A program made the translations under genes and the position numbers. A stretch of 64,000 nucleotides of DNA, taken from Acetobacter conturbans. GTDB taxonomy: Bacteria; Pseudomonadota; Alphaproteobacteria; Acetobacterales; Acetobacteraceae. Shown one piece after another: positions 7,929 to 17,056 of the stretch. Under the pieces are notes generated by a model that did no database searches, had not been told where the DNA came from, and saw nothing but the letters and a program-made list of their open reading frames with translations. Each line of letters starts with the position of its first letter. The first letter of the stretch is position 1. The stretch lies in assembly GCF_011516755.1 (NCBI RefSeq), contig NZ_WOSY01000012.1, positions 1 to 64,000 on the forward strand, read 5' to 3'.

Positions 7929-8728
7929 ACGCCCCTCCTTTACGCCAGGTGCTCTCGCCCTGCCTGCTGATCGATCTGATGTCCTGGCCGTTTTTCAGCC
8001 TGAGCAAGTCGCCCCGTCACGTGCCGGTCAGCTTTCGCATGGGGCGCGTCACCATGCAGGTTGCAGGGCAGGACGGCAGTCCTATGGCCACGATCTGGGA
8101 TGCGGACATCCTGATCTGGGCTGTCTCGACACTGGTGGTGGCGCGGCGGCGGGGCCGTCCGGTGTCACCTCATGTCCGGGGCAGCATCCGCGAAGTCCTG
8201 CGCTTTCTCGGACGGGGGGAAACCGCTACCCGCTATGACCGGCTTCGGGCCGGGCTGGAGCGGCTGGCCGGTACGTGTGTCACAACGTCGCTGCGCCAGA
8301 CCCGTGACGGCGTGCAGGGGTTTTCGTGGGTCGTCGCATGGCAGGAACGGCGCGGCGAACTCGACCTGATCCTGCCCCAGTGGCTGTGCGATGCCGTCAT
8401 CCGGCGCGCAGTTCTGGACCTCGACCCGCGCTATTTTACCCTGACGGGTGGTTTCGAGCGCTGGCTGTATCTGCTGGTCCGGCGGCATGCCGGACGCCAG
8501 AAGGACGGCTGGGCTTTCGATCTGCGACACCTGCACGAGAAATCGGCCTCGCGCTCTCCCTATCCGCGCTTCCTCTTCGAGATCCGCCGCCTCGTCACCG
8601 CTGACAGCCTGCCCGGCTACCGGCTGCGACTGGAAGCCGGGACCACACCGGTGCTCCGTTTCTCCCCCGATACCGTCCCTGAATCTTATCCACAGGATGG
8701 TGTGGATAACCACGTGGAGGACTCGTGA
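7925..8728 (+). CDS. repA: Replication initiator RepA
   Basis: A 267-residue protein of the plasmid replication initiator A family (RPA). It opens MNAPPLRQVLSPCLLIDLMSWPFFSLSKSPR, and the family core includes WDADILIWAVSTLV, GRGETATRYDRLRAGLERL, QGFSWV and LDPRYFTLTGGFERWLYLLVRRHAG. The winged-helix initiator would bind an origin and load the host replisome. Its 3' end overlaps a pair of inverted DnaA boxes. ICEs with repA probably replicate as circles after excision, which stabilises them. The start is fixed by the ATGA overlap with the excisionase gene. Confidence 0.9.
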   Translation: MNAPPLRQVLSPCLLIDLMSWPFFSLSKSPRHVPVSFRMGRVTMQVAGQDGSPMATIWDADILIWAVSTLVVARRRGRPVSPHVRGSIREVLRFLGRGETATRYDRLRAGLERLAGTCVTTSLRQTRDGVQGFSWVVAWQERRGELDLILPQWLCDAVIRRAVLDLDPRYFTLTGGFERWLYLLVRRHAGRQKDGWAFDLRHLHEKSASRSPYPRFLFEIRRLVTADSLPGYRLRLEAGTTPVLRFSPDTVPESYPQDGVDNHVEDS

Positions 8729-8870
8729 TGCCATTCGGCCTATCAGGAATCGAATCCCCGGCCTATCGGGAATGGGACTTCTTCATAAGTTATTACAATA
8801 AAACGGGAAAATATGACTCTCTAAGAGTACTAAATATTATAACTATTCAGTACTTGTACACTGCGCCAGG
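8686..8870. other. Candidate replication origin (oriV)
   Basis: Two perfect DnaA-box sequences face each other across 6 bp: TTATCCACA (8686-8694) and TGTGGATAA (8701-8709), inside the repA 3' end. Two direct repeats follow, GGCCTATCAGGAAT (8737-8750) and GGCCTATCGGGAAT (8760-8773), which look like RepA iterons spaced 23 bp. The next 70-80 bases (8785-8860) are strikingly AT-rich in GC-rich surroundings, as expected of a DNA unwinding element. Function is inferred from layout. Confidence 0.6.
8737..8773 (+). repeat. Iteron-like direct repeat pair
   Basis: GGCCTATCAGGAAT and GGCCTATCGGGAAT differ at one base and are spaced 23 bp start to start, directly after repA. They are candidate RepA binding sites. 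A degenerate relative, GGCCTATCGGGGAT, occurs at 58817-58830 in the defence island. Confidence 0.5.
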
Positions 8871-9074
8871 GCGCGCGCGTGAGTTCTCGATTACCACAAA
8901 AATCGCCCGCTTCGGGCCGACATCTGCCGACAGTTTTGCGATGGAAGCAGGGCGCTCCTGCGGGCAGCGTCATGCCGGACGCCGTTCTGTCGCCTGTTGG
9001 GTTGCGTCTGTCAGGGGCGCGAGTGCCGACAATCGTCAGGCTCCCGTTCCGCTCTTATGCGGAGGAGACCGCGC

Positions 9075-9551
9075 ATGAACCATGCCCACCGTGAGGTGAT
9101 GACGCCTCTCGAACTCACCTGGCTGGAGAAGCGTATCGAACAATGGCTGCGCTTTGGCCATCCTCTGGAAATGCAGCGTCTCGACCGTTATCGCCGCCGT
9201 CTGTATTTCGCCCCGGGCGCTGTCTTTGCATTGATGCGCTGGACGCAGACCGATGATGGCGCGGCGGCCTGCTGTATCGACATCGTGCGGGCGTCACAGG
9301 CCGGTGAACCACGCGAGCGGCTAGCCTTCGTTCCGACCGGTGCTGAACGGCTGCTGCATTGCGCCGGCTGGCCACAGGTCCGGACCGTTCTCCGCAGCAT
9401 TGAAGCGCTGGAACGGCGCCGCATCAATCTGGTGCAGGTCGAACCGGATTACTGGCGACAGCTTGCACACAGCCTGCACGAAAAACATGCGAAGCCGCGC
9501 TCCATGAGTGCCTGTCATGACGCGTGGCGACACGGGAGGGCCGTATCATGA
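9075..9551 (+). CDS. DUF2840 family protein
   Basis: A 158-residue protein from ATG 9075, after the strong site GGAGGAGA. It contains LTWLEKRIEQWLRFGHPLEMQRLDRYRRRLYFAPGAVFALMRWTQTDDGAAACCIDIVRA and ends in a basic segment. DUF2840 genes regularly sit between repA and traF in these ICEs, and their function is unknown. The stop overlaps the traF start (ATGA at 9548-9551), so it belongs to the traF operon. No membrane segment is visible. Confidence 0.85.
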   Translation: MNHAHREVMTPLELTWLEKRIEQWLRFGHPLEMQRLDRYRRRLYFAPGAVFALMRWTQTDDGAAACCIDIVRASQAGEPRERLAFVPTGAERLLHCAGWPQVRTVLRSIEALERRRINLVQVEPDYWRQLAHSLHEKHAKPRSMSACHDAWRHGRAVS

Positions 9552-10105
9552 CACGCAGGGGCTGGTTCTTTTCCACGGTTTTTTCCGCTCTGGGCATGGG
9601 CCTGTCGATGGCTTTCCATCCGGCGCCACGCTTGCTCTGGAACGCCACGGCCAGCGTGCCGGTGGGCCTCTATCGTCTGCAACCGGACAGCGCGGTGCAT
9701 GTCGGAGATCTTGTGGCGCTGCGTCTGCCAGAGGCACAGGCACTCATGCTGGCACGTGGCGGCTACCTTCCGCGCGGCGTGCCGTTGCTCAAGCCCGTCG
9801 CGGCGGTAAGCGGGCAGACCGTTTGTCGCACCGTCACGCACGTCACGGTCGATGGCCACAACATCGGTGAGGCTCTGCGTGTCGATCATCGTGGTCGCCT
9901 CCTGCCTGTCTGGCGGGGATGCCATCAGCTCGGGAGCCGCGAGGTCTTCGTCATGAATGCTGCCGAGCCCCGCAGTCTGGATGGCCGGTATTTCGGCCCC
10001 CTCCCCGCCACCAGTGTGATCGGGCGCGCGACGCCACTCTGGCTACCGGGAGGTTTCCCGCGCGCTGCTGCGCCGTCTTCCTACTTCTTTTCCGGGGATC
10101 ACTGA
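9548..10105 (+). CDS. traF: TraF-type S26 signal peptidase
   Basis: A 185-residue membrane protein. An N-terminal hydrophobic segment (residues 4-24) is followed by ASVPVGLYRL, the S26 serine motif, and by LLKPVAAVSGQTVC, which carries the catalytic lysine. The end has LDGRYFGPLPATSVIGRATPLW, the usual S26 final motif. In IncP-type systems TraF cleaves and cyclises the TrbC pilin, so TrbC at 30695 is its likely substrate. I chose ATG 9548 because it overlaps the DUF2840 stop. It is followed by DUF736 copy 2 after 1 bp. Confidence 0.9.
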   Translation: MTRRGWFFSTVFSALGMGLSMAFHPAPRLLWNATASVPVGLYRLQPDSAVHVGDLVALRLPEAQALMLARGGYLPRGVPLLKPVAAVSGQTVCRTVTHVTVDGHNIGEALRVDHRGRLLPVWRGCHQLGSREVFVMNAAEPRSLDGRYFGPLPATSVIGRATPLWLPGGFPRAAAPSSYFFSGDH

Positions 10106-10106
10106 C

Positions 10107-10448
10107 ATGGCTCAGATCGGACTCTTTACGCGCACGGCAGAAGGTTTCTCGGGACGCCTGCGCACGCTCTCGCTGGATGCCGAACTGACGCTGGTGCGCA
10201 TCGAGGCATCCGATGGCGGAAACGCACCCGATTATCGGATCCATCTCGGTGACAGCACCGATGGGCCGGAAGTCGGGGCAGCCTGGACGCGCACGGGCGA
10301 GCGGGCCGGCGAATATGTCGTCGTCGTGCTGGATGACCCGTCACTCACACACGCCATGCGCGCGACCCTGTTCCAGTCCGGTCGGGGTGGGCGTGTCTGG
10401 CAACTCGTATGGAGCCGCCCGACGAAACGTCAGGGAGCGCGGGAATGA
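10107..10448 (+). CDS. DUF736 family protein (copy 2)
   Basis: A 113-residue relative of the protein at 5545, with MAQIGLFTRTAEGFSGRLRTLSLDAELTLVRIE, NAPDYRIHLGD, EVGAAWTRTGERAGEYVVVVLDDPSLTHAMRATLF and the closing LVWSRPTKR. This copy has GPE/GERAG insertions and has diverged considerably, which suggests old duplication or separate acquisition rather than recent copying. It is coupled to traF upstream and overlaps the transglycosylase start by 4 bp. The function of the family is unknown. Confidence 0.88.
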   Translation: MAQIGLFTRTAEGFSGRLRTLSLDAELTLVRIEASDGGNAPDYRIHLGDSTDGPEVGAAWTRTGERAGEYVVVVLDDPSLTHAMRATLFQSGRGGRVWQLVWSRPTKRQGARE

Positions 10449-11149
10449 TGCGACCACCTGCACGTTTCCGACAACGGCACGGTGATGGAAGGGCGCTTGT
10501 CCGGCCTGTCCTTTTCTGCCTCTGGTCTGCGGGGATCGGGCTCGTGCTGGTGCTCGCGCCCTGTTCCTCACATGCGCAGCCGATTGATGGTTTGATCAGG
10601 GAGGCCGCACGGCAGGTCGCTTTGCCGCCTGAGTGGATCCACGGCGTGCTGCAGGTCGAAAGCGGCGGCGATCCTCATGCCATGTCCGCAAAGGGCGCCA
10701 TGGGACTCATGCAGATCATGCCGGCGACATGGCAGGAACTGCGGCGTGATCTCAATCTCGGAGCCGATCCGTTTGATCCGCATGACAATGTTCTTGCCGG
10801 GGCGACCTACCTTCGTCTGCTGCATGACCGGTACGGTGATGCGGGGTTTCTCGCAGCCTATAATGCCGGCCCCGGACGCTATGAGGCCCATCTGTCAACA
10901 GGCCGCCCGCTGCCGCATGAGACACGGGATTATGTGGCGTCTGTCGTGCGGCTGCTGGATCGGCACATGTCCTTTGTAGACGCGTTGCAGGACGGCGACG
11001 TGTCCGATGCACGTGTTCAGCCCGAAGATACGCTGTTCGCAGGCCATGTCCGATGGCAGTCCTCCGTCGACCGCCTGCGTGTTTCGGATACGGCGTCCCT
11101 CACATCGAAGGCCTTGTTCGTGCCGGTCGCGGGAGAGCTGCTGCCATGA
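10445..11149 (+). CDS. Lytic transglycosylase (conjugation-associated)
   Basis: A 234-residue exported protein. The signal peptide runs to about LAPCSSHAQP. The SLT/goose-lysozyme-type core follows: GVLQVESGGDPHAMSAKGAMGLMQIMPATW with the catalytic glutamate in QVES, then DPHDNVLAGATYLRLL and FLAAYNAGPGRYE. Such enzymes open the peptidoglycan locally so the type IV secretion channel can cross, as VirB1 does. The start overlaps the DUF736 stop (ATGA), and ATG 10448 is an alternative. It completes the traF operon before the relaxase. Confidence 0.9.
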   Translation: MMRPPARFRQRHGDGRALVRPVLFCLWSAGIGLVLVLAPCSSHAQPIDGLIREAARQVALPPEWIHGVLQVESGGDPHAMSAKGAMGLMQIMPATWQELRRDLNLGADPFDPHDNVLAGATYLRLLHDRYGDAGFLAAYNAGPGRYEAHLSTGRPLPHETRDYVASVVRLLDRHMSFVDALQDGDVSDARVQPEDTLFAGHVRWQSSVDRLRVSDTASLTSKALFVPVAGELLP

Positions 11150-11377
11150 GAAAGCGCATGCGGGACCGGGTGATGCGACCTGTCGATCTTTCGGGGAAAC
11201 GGGGATTTCGGGAGGAAAGAAGCCTTGGGAGCTTAGTGCAAGATAAAAGCCGCAAGGTGCGGCATGGTTGGGGTGGGCGGTTTTTCAGGGTTTTTTACAA
11301 GGTCATTTTGCTGGACCAAGGTGTCGGCCTGAGTGATCTTCGTGTTTTCAATGGGTTGGCACAAGGTGCGGGTCATC
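11150..11377. other. Intergenic region before relaxase, candidate oriT
   Basis: No convincing gene lies in these 228 bases. A clean hairpin, GCCGCA (11249-11254) and TGCGGC (11258-11263), sits in the middle. Relaxase genes usually lie next to their nick site, so the origin of transfer is a reasonable guess here. I do not recognise a nic consensus. Confidence 0.3.
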
Positions 11378-13120
11378 ATGGCGCGGGATGATGATTTCCG
11401 GGTCCGGCCCGGTCGCATCCGCTCGACCCGTGCCCGTCAGGGACGGTCGTTCATCGGGCGTGTGCTGGCGGCGACCAGCCGCGCCGGAGGGATGGGGAAA
11501 CCTGGGGGCGCCGGAGGAGGCCGCGGTCCCTCGACATTCGGACGCGGCCGCGGTGCCGCGATGCGCGCCAACCGGCTCCTGTCGCGACGGACGCGGCTTG
11601 CGGTCGTCAAGGCGAGGGTGGTCCGGCATGGGGGACGGACCTCGCTGCGTGCTCATCTGTCCTATCTCCAGCGTGAGGGGGTGACGCAGGACGGCGAGAA
11701 GGCCCGGCTGTTCGGGGCCGGGCGCGACCATGTGCCGCCGCGTGAATTTGCCGAGCGCTGTCAGGACGACCGGCATCATTTCCGGTTCATCGTCGGACCG
11801 GAGGACGCGACGGAAATGGCGGATCTGAAAACCTTCACGCGGGAACTGATGGCGCAGGCAGAACAGGACTTCGGCACACGTCTGGACTGGGTGGCGGTCA
11901 GTCATTGGAACACCGACAAACCCCATGTCCATGTCATCGTTCGTGGCAAGGATCAGGAGGGCGAGGATCTGGTCATCTCGCGGGATTATATCCGTGAAGG
12001 GCTTCGAGCCCGTGCCCAGAATCTCGTCACGCTTGAACTCGGGCCGCGTAACGAGAATGAAATCCGCAGAAGCGTGGAGCGGCAGGTCGAGGCGGAGCGC
12101 TGGACGCAGCTCGATCGGCAGTTGCAGCAGGACGCAGACGCGCGGGGAATCATCGACCTCGCGCCTTCTCCAGATCGTCAGCCCGACATTTTCGCGGTCA
12201 TGAAGGTCGGACGCCTCCGCCGTCTTGAACGCATGGGACTGGCGCATGAAGTCGGAGGCGGACAGTGGCGGCTCGACGAGACCGCCGAGGCGACGCTGCG
12301 TGAGATGGGGCAACGCAACGATATCATCAAACGTATCCATCGCGGCCTGAGCGAACAGGGGATTGAACGGGCCTCGTCGTCATGGGTGCTGGCCGGGGAA
12401 GATCTGGCCGAGCCGGTGATCGGCCGGCTGGTCGCGCGCGGGCTTGATGACGAGCTGAAGGGGAGTGCCTATGCCATCATCGACGGGGTGGACGGGCGGA
12501 CGCACCATGTCCATTTGCCGGCGCTGGAAGCGACCGGCGACGCGCCTTCCGGAGGTCTGGTCGAATTGCGCCGTTTTCAGGATGCCAGCGGGCGAGACAG
12601 GGCGACGCTCGCTGTCCGGTCGGATATCTCCGTCGAAGAGCAGGTGCAGGCACGGGGTGCAACCTGGCTGGATCGTCAGCTTGTCGCTCGTGATCCAGTA
12701 GCGCTGGGCGACGGCGGCTTTGGCGCAGAGGTGCGTGACGCGCTCCAGCGGCGGAATGACTACCTTGTCGATCAGGGACTGGCCCGTCGCGAGGGGGAGA
12801 AGGTCAACTATTCGCGCGGGATGATTGGCACTTTGCGCCAGAAGGAAATCGGCGAACTGGCCACGCGCCTGGAAGCGGAGCGGGGGCTTTCCCATCAGCC
12901 GTCCGGAGCGGGCGAATATGTGGCCGGAACCTATCGGCAGCGTTTCGCTCTGGCGTCCGGTCGCATGGCCATGATCGATGACGGGCTTGGTTTTCAGCTT
13001 GTGCCCTGGACACCGTCACTGGAAAAGCAGCGGGGGCGGGAGGTCTCGGGCATCGCGCGTGGTGACGGCGGCGTTGACTGGTCGTTCGGGAGGCGACGTG
13101 ATCTTGGTCTGGAAATCTGA
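11378..13120 (+). CDS. Relaxase (DUF3363, VirD2/RlxS-like)
   Basis: A 580-residue protein. I chose ATG 11378, MARDDDFRVRPGRIRSTRARQG, as conserved relatives begin this way. A Gly/Arg-rich linker leads to the relaxase core: VVRHGGRTSLRAHLSYLQREGV, then HFRFIVGPEDATEM, and the metal-binding histidine motif WNTDKPHVHVIVRGKD. The C-terminal DUF3363 half follows (ELRRFQDASGRDRATLAVRSDISVEEQV). It would nick the element at oriT, stay bound to the 5' end and pilot the strand to TraG. The iron cargo separates it from traG, which in simpler ICEs lies close by. Convergent with the RND gene. Confidence 0.9.
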   Translation: MARDDDFRVRPGRIRSTRARQGRSFIGRVLAATSRAGGMGKPGGAGGGRGPSTFGRGRGAAMRANRLLSRRTRLAVVKARVVRHGGRTSLRAHLSYLQREGVTQDGEKARLFGAGRDHVPPREFAERCQDDRHHFRFIVGPEDATEMADLKTFTRELMAQAEQDFGTRLDWVAVSHWNTDKPHVHVIVRGKDQEGEDLVISRDYIREGLRARAQNLVTLELGPRNENEIRRSVERQVEAERWTQLDRQLQQDADARGIIDLAPSPDRQPDIFAVMKVGRLRRLERMGLAHEVGGGQWRLDETAEATLREMGQRNDIIKRIHRGLSEQGIERASSSWVLAGEDLAEPVIGRLVARGLDDELKGSAYAIIDGVDGRTHHVHLPALEATGDAPSGGLVELRRFQDASGRDRATLAVRSDISVEEQVQARGATWLDRQLVARDPVALGDGGFGAEVRDALQRRNDYLVDQGLARREGEKVNYSRGMIGTLRQKEIGELATRLEAERGLSHQPSGAGEYVAGTYRQRFALASGRMAMIDDGLGFQLVPWTPSLEKQRGREVSGIARGDGGVDWSFGRRRDLGLEI

Positions 13121-13153
13121 GGCAACGTGTTTTCAGGAATGGGAAGGCCCGAT

Positions 13154-16100
13154 TCAGGTGATCCCGACCCGTCGCGTTTTCAGACGTCGCAGTCGGGCAG
13201 GTCCCTTTGCCACGAGCAGGTAGAGCGCCGGCGTTGTGAACATGGTCTGGGCCTGACTGACCAGCAGCCCACCGATGAGTGCGATGCCGAGCGGCTGGCG
13301 CAGTTCCATGCCGTAGCCGCCCATCAGCACGAGCGGCAGCGCGCCGAGGGCTGCGGCAAACGTGGTCATGAGGATGGGCCGCAGCCGCAGCAGACAGGCC
13401 TCGCGGATAGCGTCCTGTGGCGTCATCCCGCGTCGCCGCTCGGCATGAATGGCAAAGTCCACCAGCAGGATGGCGTTCTTGAGCGAAATGCCGGTGAGTA
13501 GCAGCATGGCGATCACGGCCATGCCCGAGAACGGCATCCCGAACAGGTCCAGTGCCATCACCGCCCCGATCCCCGCTGACGGAATGGTGGAGAGAATGGT
13601 CAGCGGATGCAGGGCGTTCTCGTAGAGCATCCCCAGTGTCAGATAGACGGCAAGCACAGCGCCAAGGATCAGGATCTCGCTGTCGTGGGTGCTCTTGCCC
13701 AGATCGCCCTCGTCGCTCTGCAACTCACCGCTGAGCGCATCCGGCAGATGCAGCTTTTGCCACTCCTGCTCGATGACCGCCTGTGCCTGCGACAGACTGA
13801 CACCGGGCGCCAGTTCCAGTGCCAGAGAAGCGGAGCTGGCATAGCCCAGATGCGTCACCGCCACCGGATCAAGGCTGGGCGTGATCCGGGCCACCACCGA
13901 GAGCGGCACCAGCGTCTCCGCCCCGGTCGCTACCGCTGACCCGGTGGAGGCATTCGCGCCACCTGCCAGAGAATTGGCGATCTGGTTTCTGAACGCTGCC
14001 GCACTGGTCGACGTTGTGGTGCTGGCCGCCGCCGACGTCACGACCCGGATGGTGTTCGACGCCGAACTGCCGGACGCCGATCCTCCTGACGGGCTGATCC
14101 AGAACTGTTTCAGGATGTCCGGATCGCGCTGGAAGCGGTCCTCCACGGTCAGCACCACATTGTATTGCCCGTGCATCGTGTAGACGACCGAGGCCGTGGT
14201 CTGGCCCAGGGCGTCCGATAAAGTATTGCCAATCACCTGTGGCGTGACACCCACGCGAGCGGCGGTATCGCGATCAATAGTCAGCGTGACGCTCTGTCCG
14301 GGCGGATCAACGTCGGGGTCCACATCGGAAAATTCAGAATGGTGCCGCAGGGCTTTTGCCAGCGTTCGCGTGGCTGGCCCCAGCAGACGATCGTTCTCAC
14401 TCCGGAGAATGTAGCTGACCCCGCTGCTGTTCGACCCCACCCGCATCATCAGGTTGCCCGGCGCCTGGGCGTGGTATTCGGCATGGATATCCTTGCCCAT
14501 CCTGGCCGCCACACGCGCGGCAATCACACTGCCCGGATCCCGACCGGTCGACATATCCCGCAACGTGGCGAACACCATGCCGTGGCTGGAACCCTCGGAG
14601 GTGTCCAGATAGGCGACCACATGCGTGACGGCAGGATCAGCGAGCAGCACGCGGCTGAAGTGCTCCAGCCGGGCCTTGGTCTGGGCCAGCGAACTGCCAT
14701 TACCCCGCGATCCGCCCGAGACAATGCCGATATCCTGACGCGGGAACACGATCTTGGGCATGCGGATGAACAGGACACCCGTCACAAGCAGAGTCAATGG
14801 AAGCAGCAGAGCGGTCCTGCCGGGGTGGCGCAGGCAACACTCTAACGTCCGGCGATAGACGCTGCCGCGCTGCTTCTCATGAAACAGAAGAGCAGCAGTT
14901 CCGGTTTCGAGCTGACCCGTCCATCGGTTTTCAGAAAACCGCATGCAGATCGCCGTCAGACAGGGTGTCGCCATACAGGACAGGATCAGCGAGACTGTCA
15001 CGGCAATCCCGACGGTGCCCGCAAACTCGCGGAACAGCCGCCCCGTCAGACCCGAGGCCAGCCCGATCGGCAGGAACACCGCCAGCACGGACACCGTGAT
15101 CGACAGCAGCGTGAACGCCACCTCACTGGCCCCGGCGATAGCGGCTTCGTCAATCGAAAGCCCACGTTCGCGCATGCGGATGATGTTCTCGATCACCACG
15201 ATGGCGTCATCGACCACCAGTCCCGTGACCACCGTCAGCGCCATGAGCGAGAGATTATCCAGCCCGAACCCGGCCAGCTGCATCGGCCCGAGGCTGGCCA
15301 TCAGGCAGCACGGCACGATGATGGCCGCCGCGATAGACGCCGTCCATGAGCGCAGGAACACTCCCACCACACCGAGAGCCAGCACACAGGAGGCCAGCAG
15401 GGTTATCAGGGTGTGATGCAGCGAGGACCGAATGACCGCCGAACCATCGCGCGCTACCGCAATATCAGCCCCCGGCGGCATCAGGCTGCGTAGTTGCGGC
15501 AGGCGTGCCTTCACCGCATCCACAATGCCGACCAGATTGGCGCCAGGCTGGGCACGCACCATCAGCGTCAGCGCCGGTTTCCCGTCAAAGAACGCAGCGG
15601 CATTCACGTCCTGCATGCTGTCGGTGACGGTGGCGACGTCACTCAGCCGGATCGGACGACTGTTCTTGTAGGCGATCACCATATCCCGATAGGAGGCAGC
15701 ATGTTCCGCCTGATCATTGACGGACAACTGGTAACGCTGTCCGCCCGCATCAATGACGCCCTTGGGTGTATGGGCATTGGCCGAGGCCAGGGCGGCACGC
15801 AGATCCTCAAAGCCCATGCCGTATTTGAAGAACATCAGCGGATTCATCGCCACCCGCACCGCCGGGGCGGAACTCCCCAGCAGTTTGACATCCCCCACAC
15901 CCTGCACCTGCAACAGCATTGGCCGCAGGGTGCTGTTCACCAGATCATACAATCGGGGCATGGACTGCAGGCCCGGCGTCACGGCCAGGATCAGCACCGG
16001 CGTCGCGTTGGGATTGGCACGGTGATATTGCGGGTCAGAACCGGGCGTGGTCGGCAGATCCCGACGAGAGGCCCTGATCGCAGATTCCACGTCACGCGCG

Positions 16101-16411
16101 GCCCCGTTCAGATCTCGCCCCAGTTCGAAGCCCAGAGAAATAGAAGTCTCGCCCCGCGTGGAGGTGGATTCCATCTGCGTCACCCCGGCAATATTGCCGA
16201 GATGCCGCTCCAGTGGGGCCGCCACGGTACGGGCCATCACTTCTGGCGAGCCACCCGCATTGGACGCAGAAACCGAGATCACCGGCAGATCGACATCGGG
16301 CAGATCGGAGACTGGCAGATGGGGCAACGCCATCAGGCCCGACAGCACGGCCGACACCAGCAGCAGCGTTGTCGCCACCGGGTGACGGACAAACCAGGCG
16401 ATGAAGTTCAA
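13154..16411 (-). CDS. RND efflux transporter (MdtB/MdtC/HAE1-like)
   Basis: A 1085-residue inner-membrane proton-driven exporter. It starts MNFIAWFVRHPVATTLLLVSAVL, the standard first helix, and carries the porter text DLPDVDLPVISVSASNAGGSPEVMARTVAAPLE. The proton relay helix is LSLMALTVVTGLVVDDAIVVIENI, and the C-terminal half ends DAIREACLLRLRPILMTTFAAALGALPLVL. A Ser/Ala/Thr-rich insertion of about 40 residues lies near 780-820. It is the last gene of an operon with TonB-ExbBD and a Fur-like regulator. No periplasmic adaptor or outer-membrane channel is present. Siderophore export or drug efflux are both possible. Confidence 0.92.
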   Translation of the reverse strand: MNFIAWFVRHPVATTLLLVSAVLSGLMALPHLPVSDLPDVDLPVISVSASNAGGSPEVMARTVAAPLERHLGNIAGVTQMESTSTRGETSISLGFELGRDLNGAARDVESAIRASRRDLPTTPGSDPQYHRANPNATPVLILAVTPGLQSMPRLYDLVNSTLRPMLLQVQGVGDVKLLGSSAPAVRVAMNPLMFFKYGMGFEDLRAALASANAHTPKGVIDAGGQRYQLSVNDQAEHAASYRDMVIAYKNSRPIRLSDVATVTDSMQDVNAAAFFDGKPALTLMVRAQPGANLVGIVDAVKARLPQLRSLMPPGADIAVARDGSAVIRSSLHHTLITLLASCVLALGVVGVFLRSWTASIAAAIIVPCCLMASLGPMQLAGFGLDNLSLMALTVVTGLVVDDAIVVIENIIRMRERGLSIDEAAIAGASEVAFTLLSITVSVLAVFLPIGLASGLTGRLFREFAGTVGIAVTVSLILSCMATPCLTAICMRFSENRWTGQLETGTAALLFHEKQRGSVYRRTLECCLRHPGRTALLLPLTLLVTGVLFIRMPKIVFPRQDIGIVSGGSRGNGSSLAQTKARLEHFSRVLLADPAVTHVVAYLDTSEGSSHGMVFATLRDMSTGRDPGSVIAARVAARMGKDIHAEYHAQAPGNLMMRVGSNSSGVSYILRSENDRLLGPATRTLAKALRHHSEFSDVDPDVDPPGQSVTLTIDRDTAARVGVTPQVIGNTLSDALGQTTASVVYTMHGQYNVVLTVEDRFQRDPDILKQFWISPSGGSASGSSASNTIRVVTSAAASTTTSTSAAAFRNQIANSLAGGANASTGSAVATGAETLVPLSVVARITPSLDPVAVTHLGYASSASLALELAPGVSLSQAQAVIEQEWQKLHLPDALSGELQSDEGDLGKSTHDSEILILGAVLAVYLTLGMLYENALHPLTILSTIPSAGIGAVMALDLFGMPFSGMAVIAMLLLTGISLKNAILLVDFAIHAERRRGMTPQDAIREACLLRLRPILMTTFAAALGALPLVLMGGYGMELRQPLGIALIGGLLVSQAQTMFTTPALYLLVAKGPARLRRLKTRRVGIT

Positions 16412-16499
16412 GAGGAATGTCCCGTCCCTGCGGGAGGGCTCTGTCTATAAGACGAATGACGGACGCGTTTTTTCAACATCGAGAGGAAAAATGATGTCC

Positions 16500-17012
16500 T
16501 TACGCGCCCTGCTCGTCACTCTCTGGCGCCACCGTGATGGCCGCACTGCGGATGGCGAGGCCATATTCCGCCGCTGCCCGGTGCAGCAGGGCGGCAATTT
16601 CCGGAGAGCTGAACGGAATGTTCCGCCCCGTTGCGGCATTCACAAAGGTGATGGCGGACGACGTTTCCATCCGCTCGGGCGTCACACGGTAACGCCACAC
16701 GCGGTCCGGACCGACAGCGCGGTGCAGGACATCCCGCTCGACCAGCAGATTGAGATTGCGCTGAATCGACCCCTGACTGGGCGCATGGGTTTTCATCATC
16801 GCCAGAAGCGCTTTCCAGATCTCCACCGCCGTCGCATCCGCCCCGGCTTCGAGGATGCCGTGCAGCAGCACACGGCGCAGATCGGTCATCTTCAGCCCGG
16901 ACTTGCGGCAGCGCTCCTCCAGTTGCCGGACCTGTCTGTGGCTGGCGCCCATGCCCGGACGGATCTGATGAACGTCAGGTGGAGAACGGCGATGTTCGGA
17001 AAACGCAAGCAT
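16500..17012 (-). CDS. Fur-like winged-helix regulator lacking the usual metal ligands
   Basis: A 170-residue protein whose middle matches the Fur DNA-binding half: LEERCRKSGLKMTDLRRVLLHGILEAGADATAVEIWKALL, then SQGSIQRNLNLLVERDVLHRAVGPDRVWRY. The second half (SSAITFVNAATGRNIPFSSPEIAALL) follows the Fur dimerisation pattern, but the canonical histidine-rich site (HHHDH) and CxxC zinc pairs are missing. Position between tonB and the RND gene, 44 bp after tonB, suggests local regulation. It may sense something other than ferrous iron or work by protein contact. The family assignment is by fold pattern. Confidence 0.7.
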   Translation of the reverse strand: MLAFSEHRRSPPDVHQIRPGMGASHRQVRQLEERCRKSGLKMTDLRRVLLHGILEAGADATAVEIWKALLAMMKTHAPSQGSIQRNLNLLVERDVLHRAVGPDRVWRYRVTPERMETSSAITFVNAATGRNIPFSSPEIAALLHRAAAEYGLAIRSAAITVAPESDEQGA

Positions 17013-17056
17013 GGCAATGATCCTGTCACGATCAGAGAAAAGAAAGAGCGGAAACC

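Noticed and set aside
15494..16450. Long plus-strand frame opposite the RND gene
   Set aside because: Shadow of the high-GC RND coding strand. Low-complexity His/Arg/Gln residues and no conserved motif.
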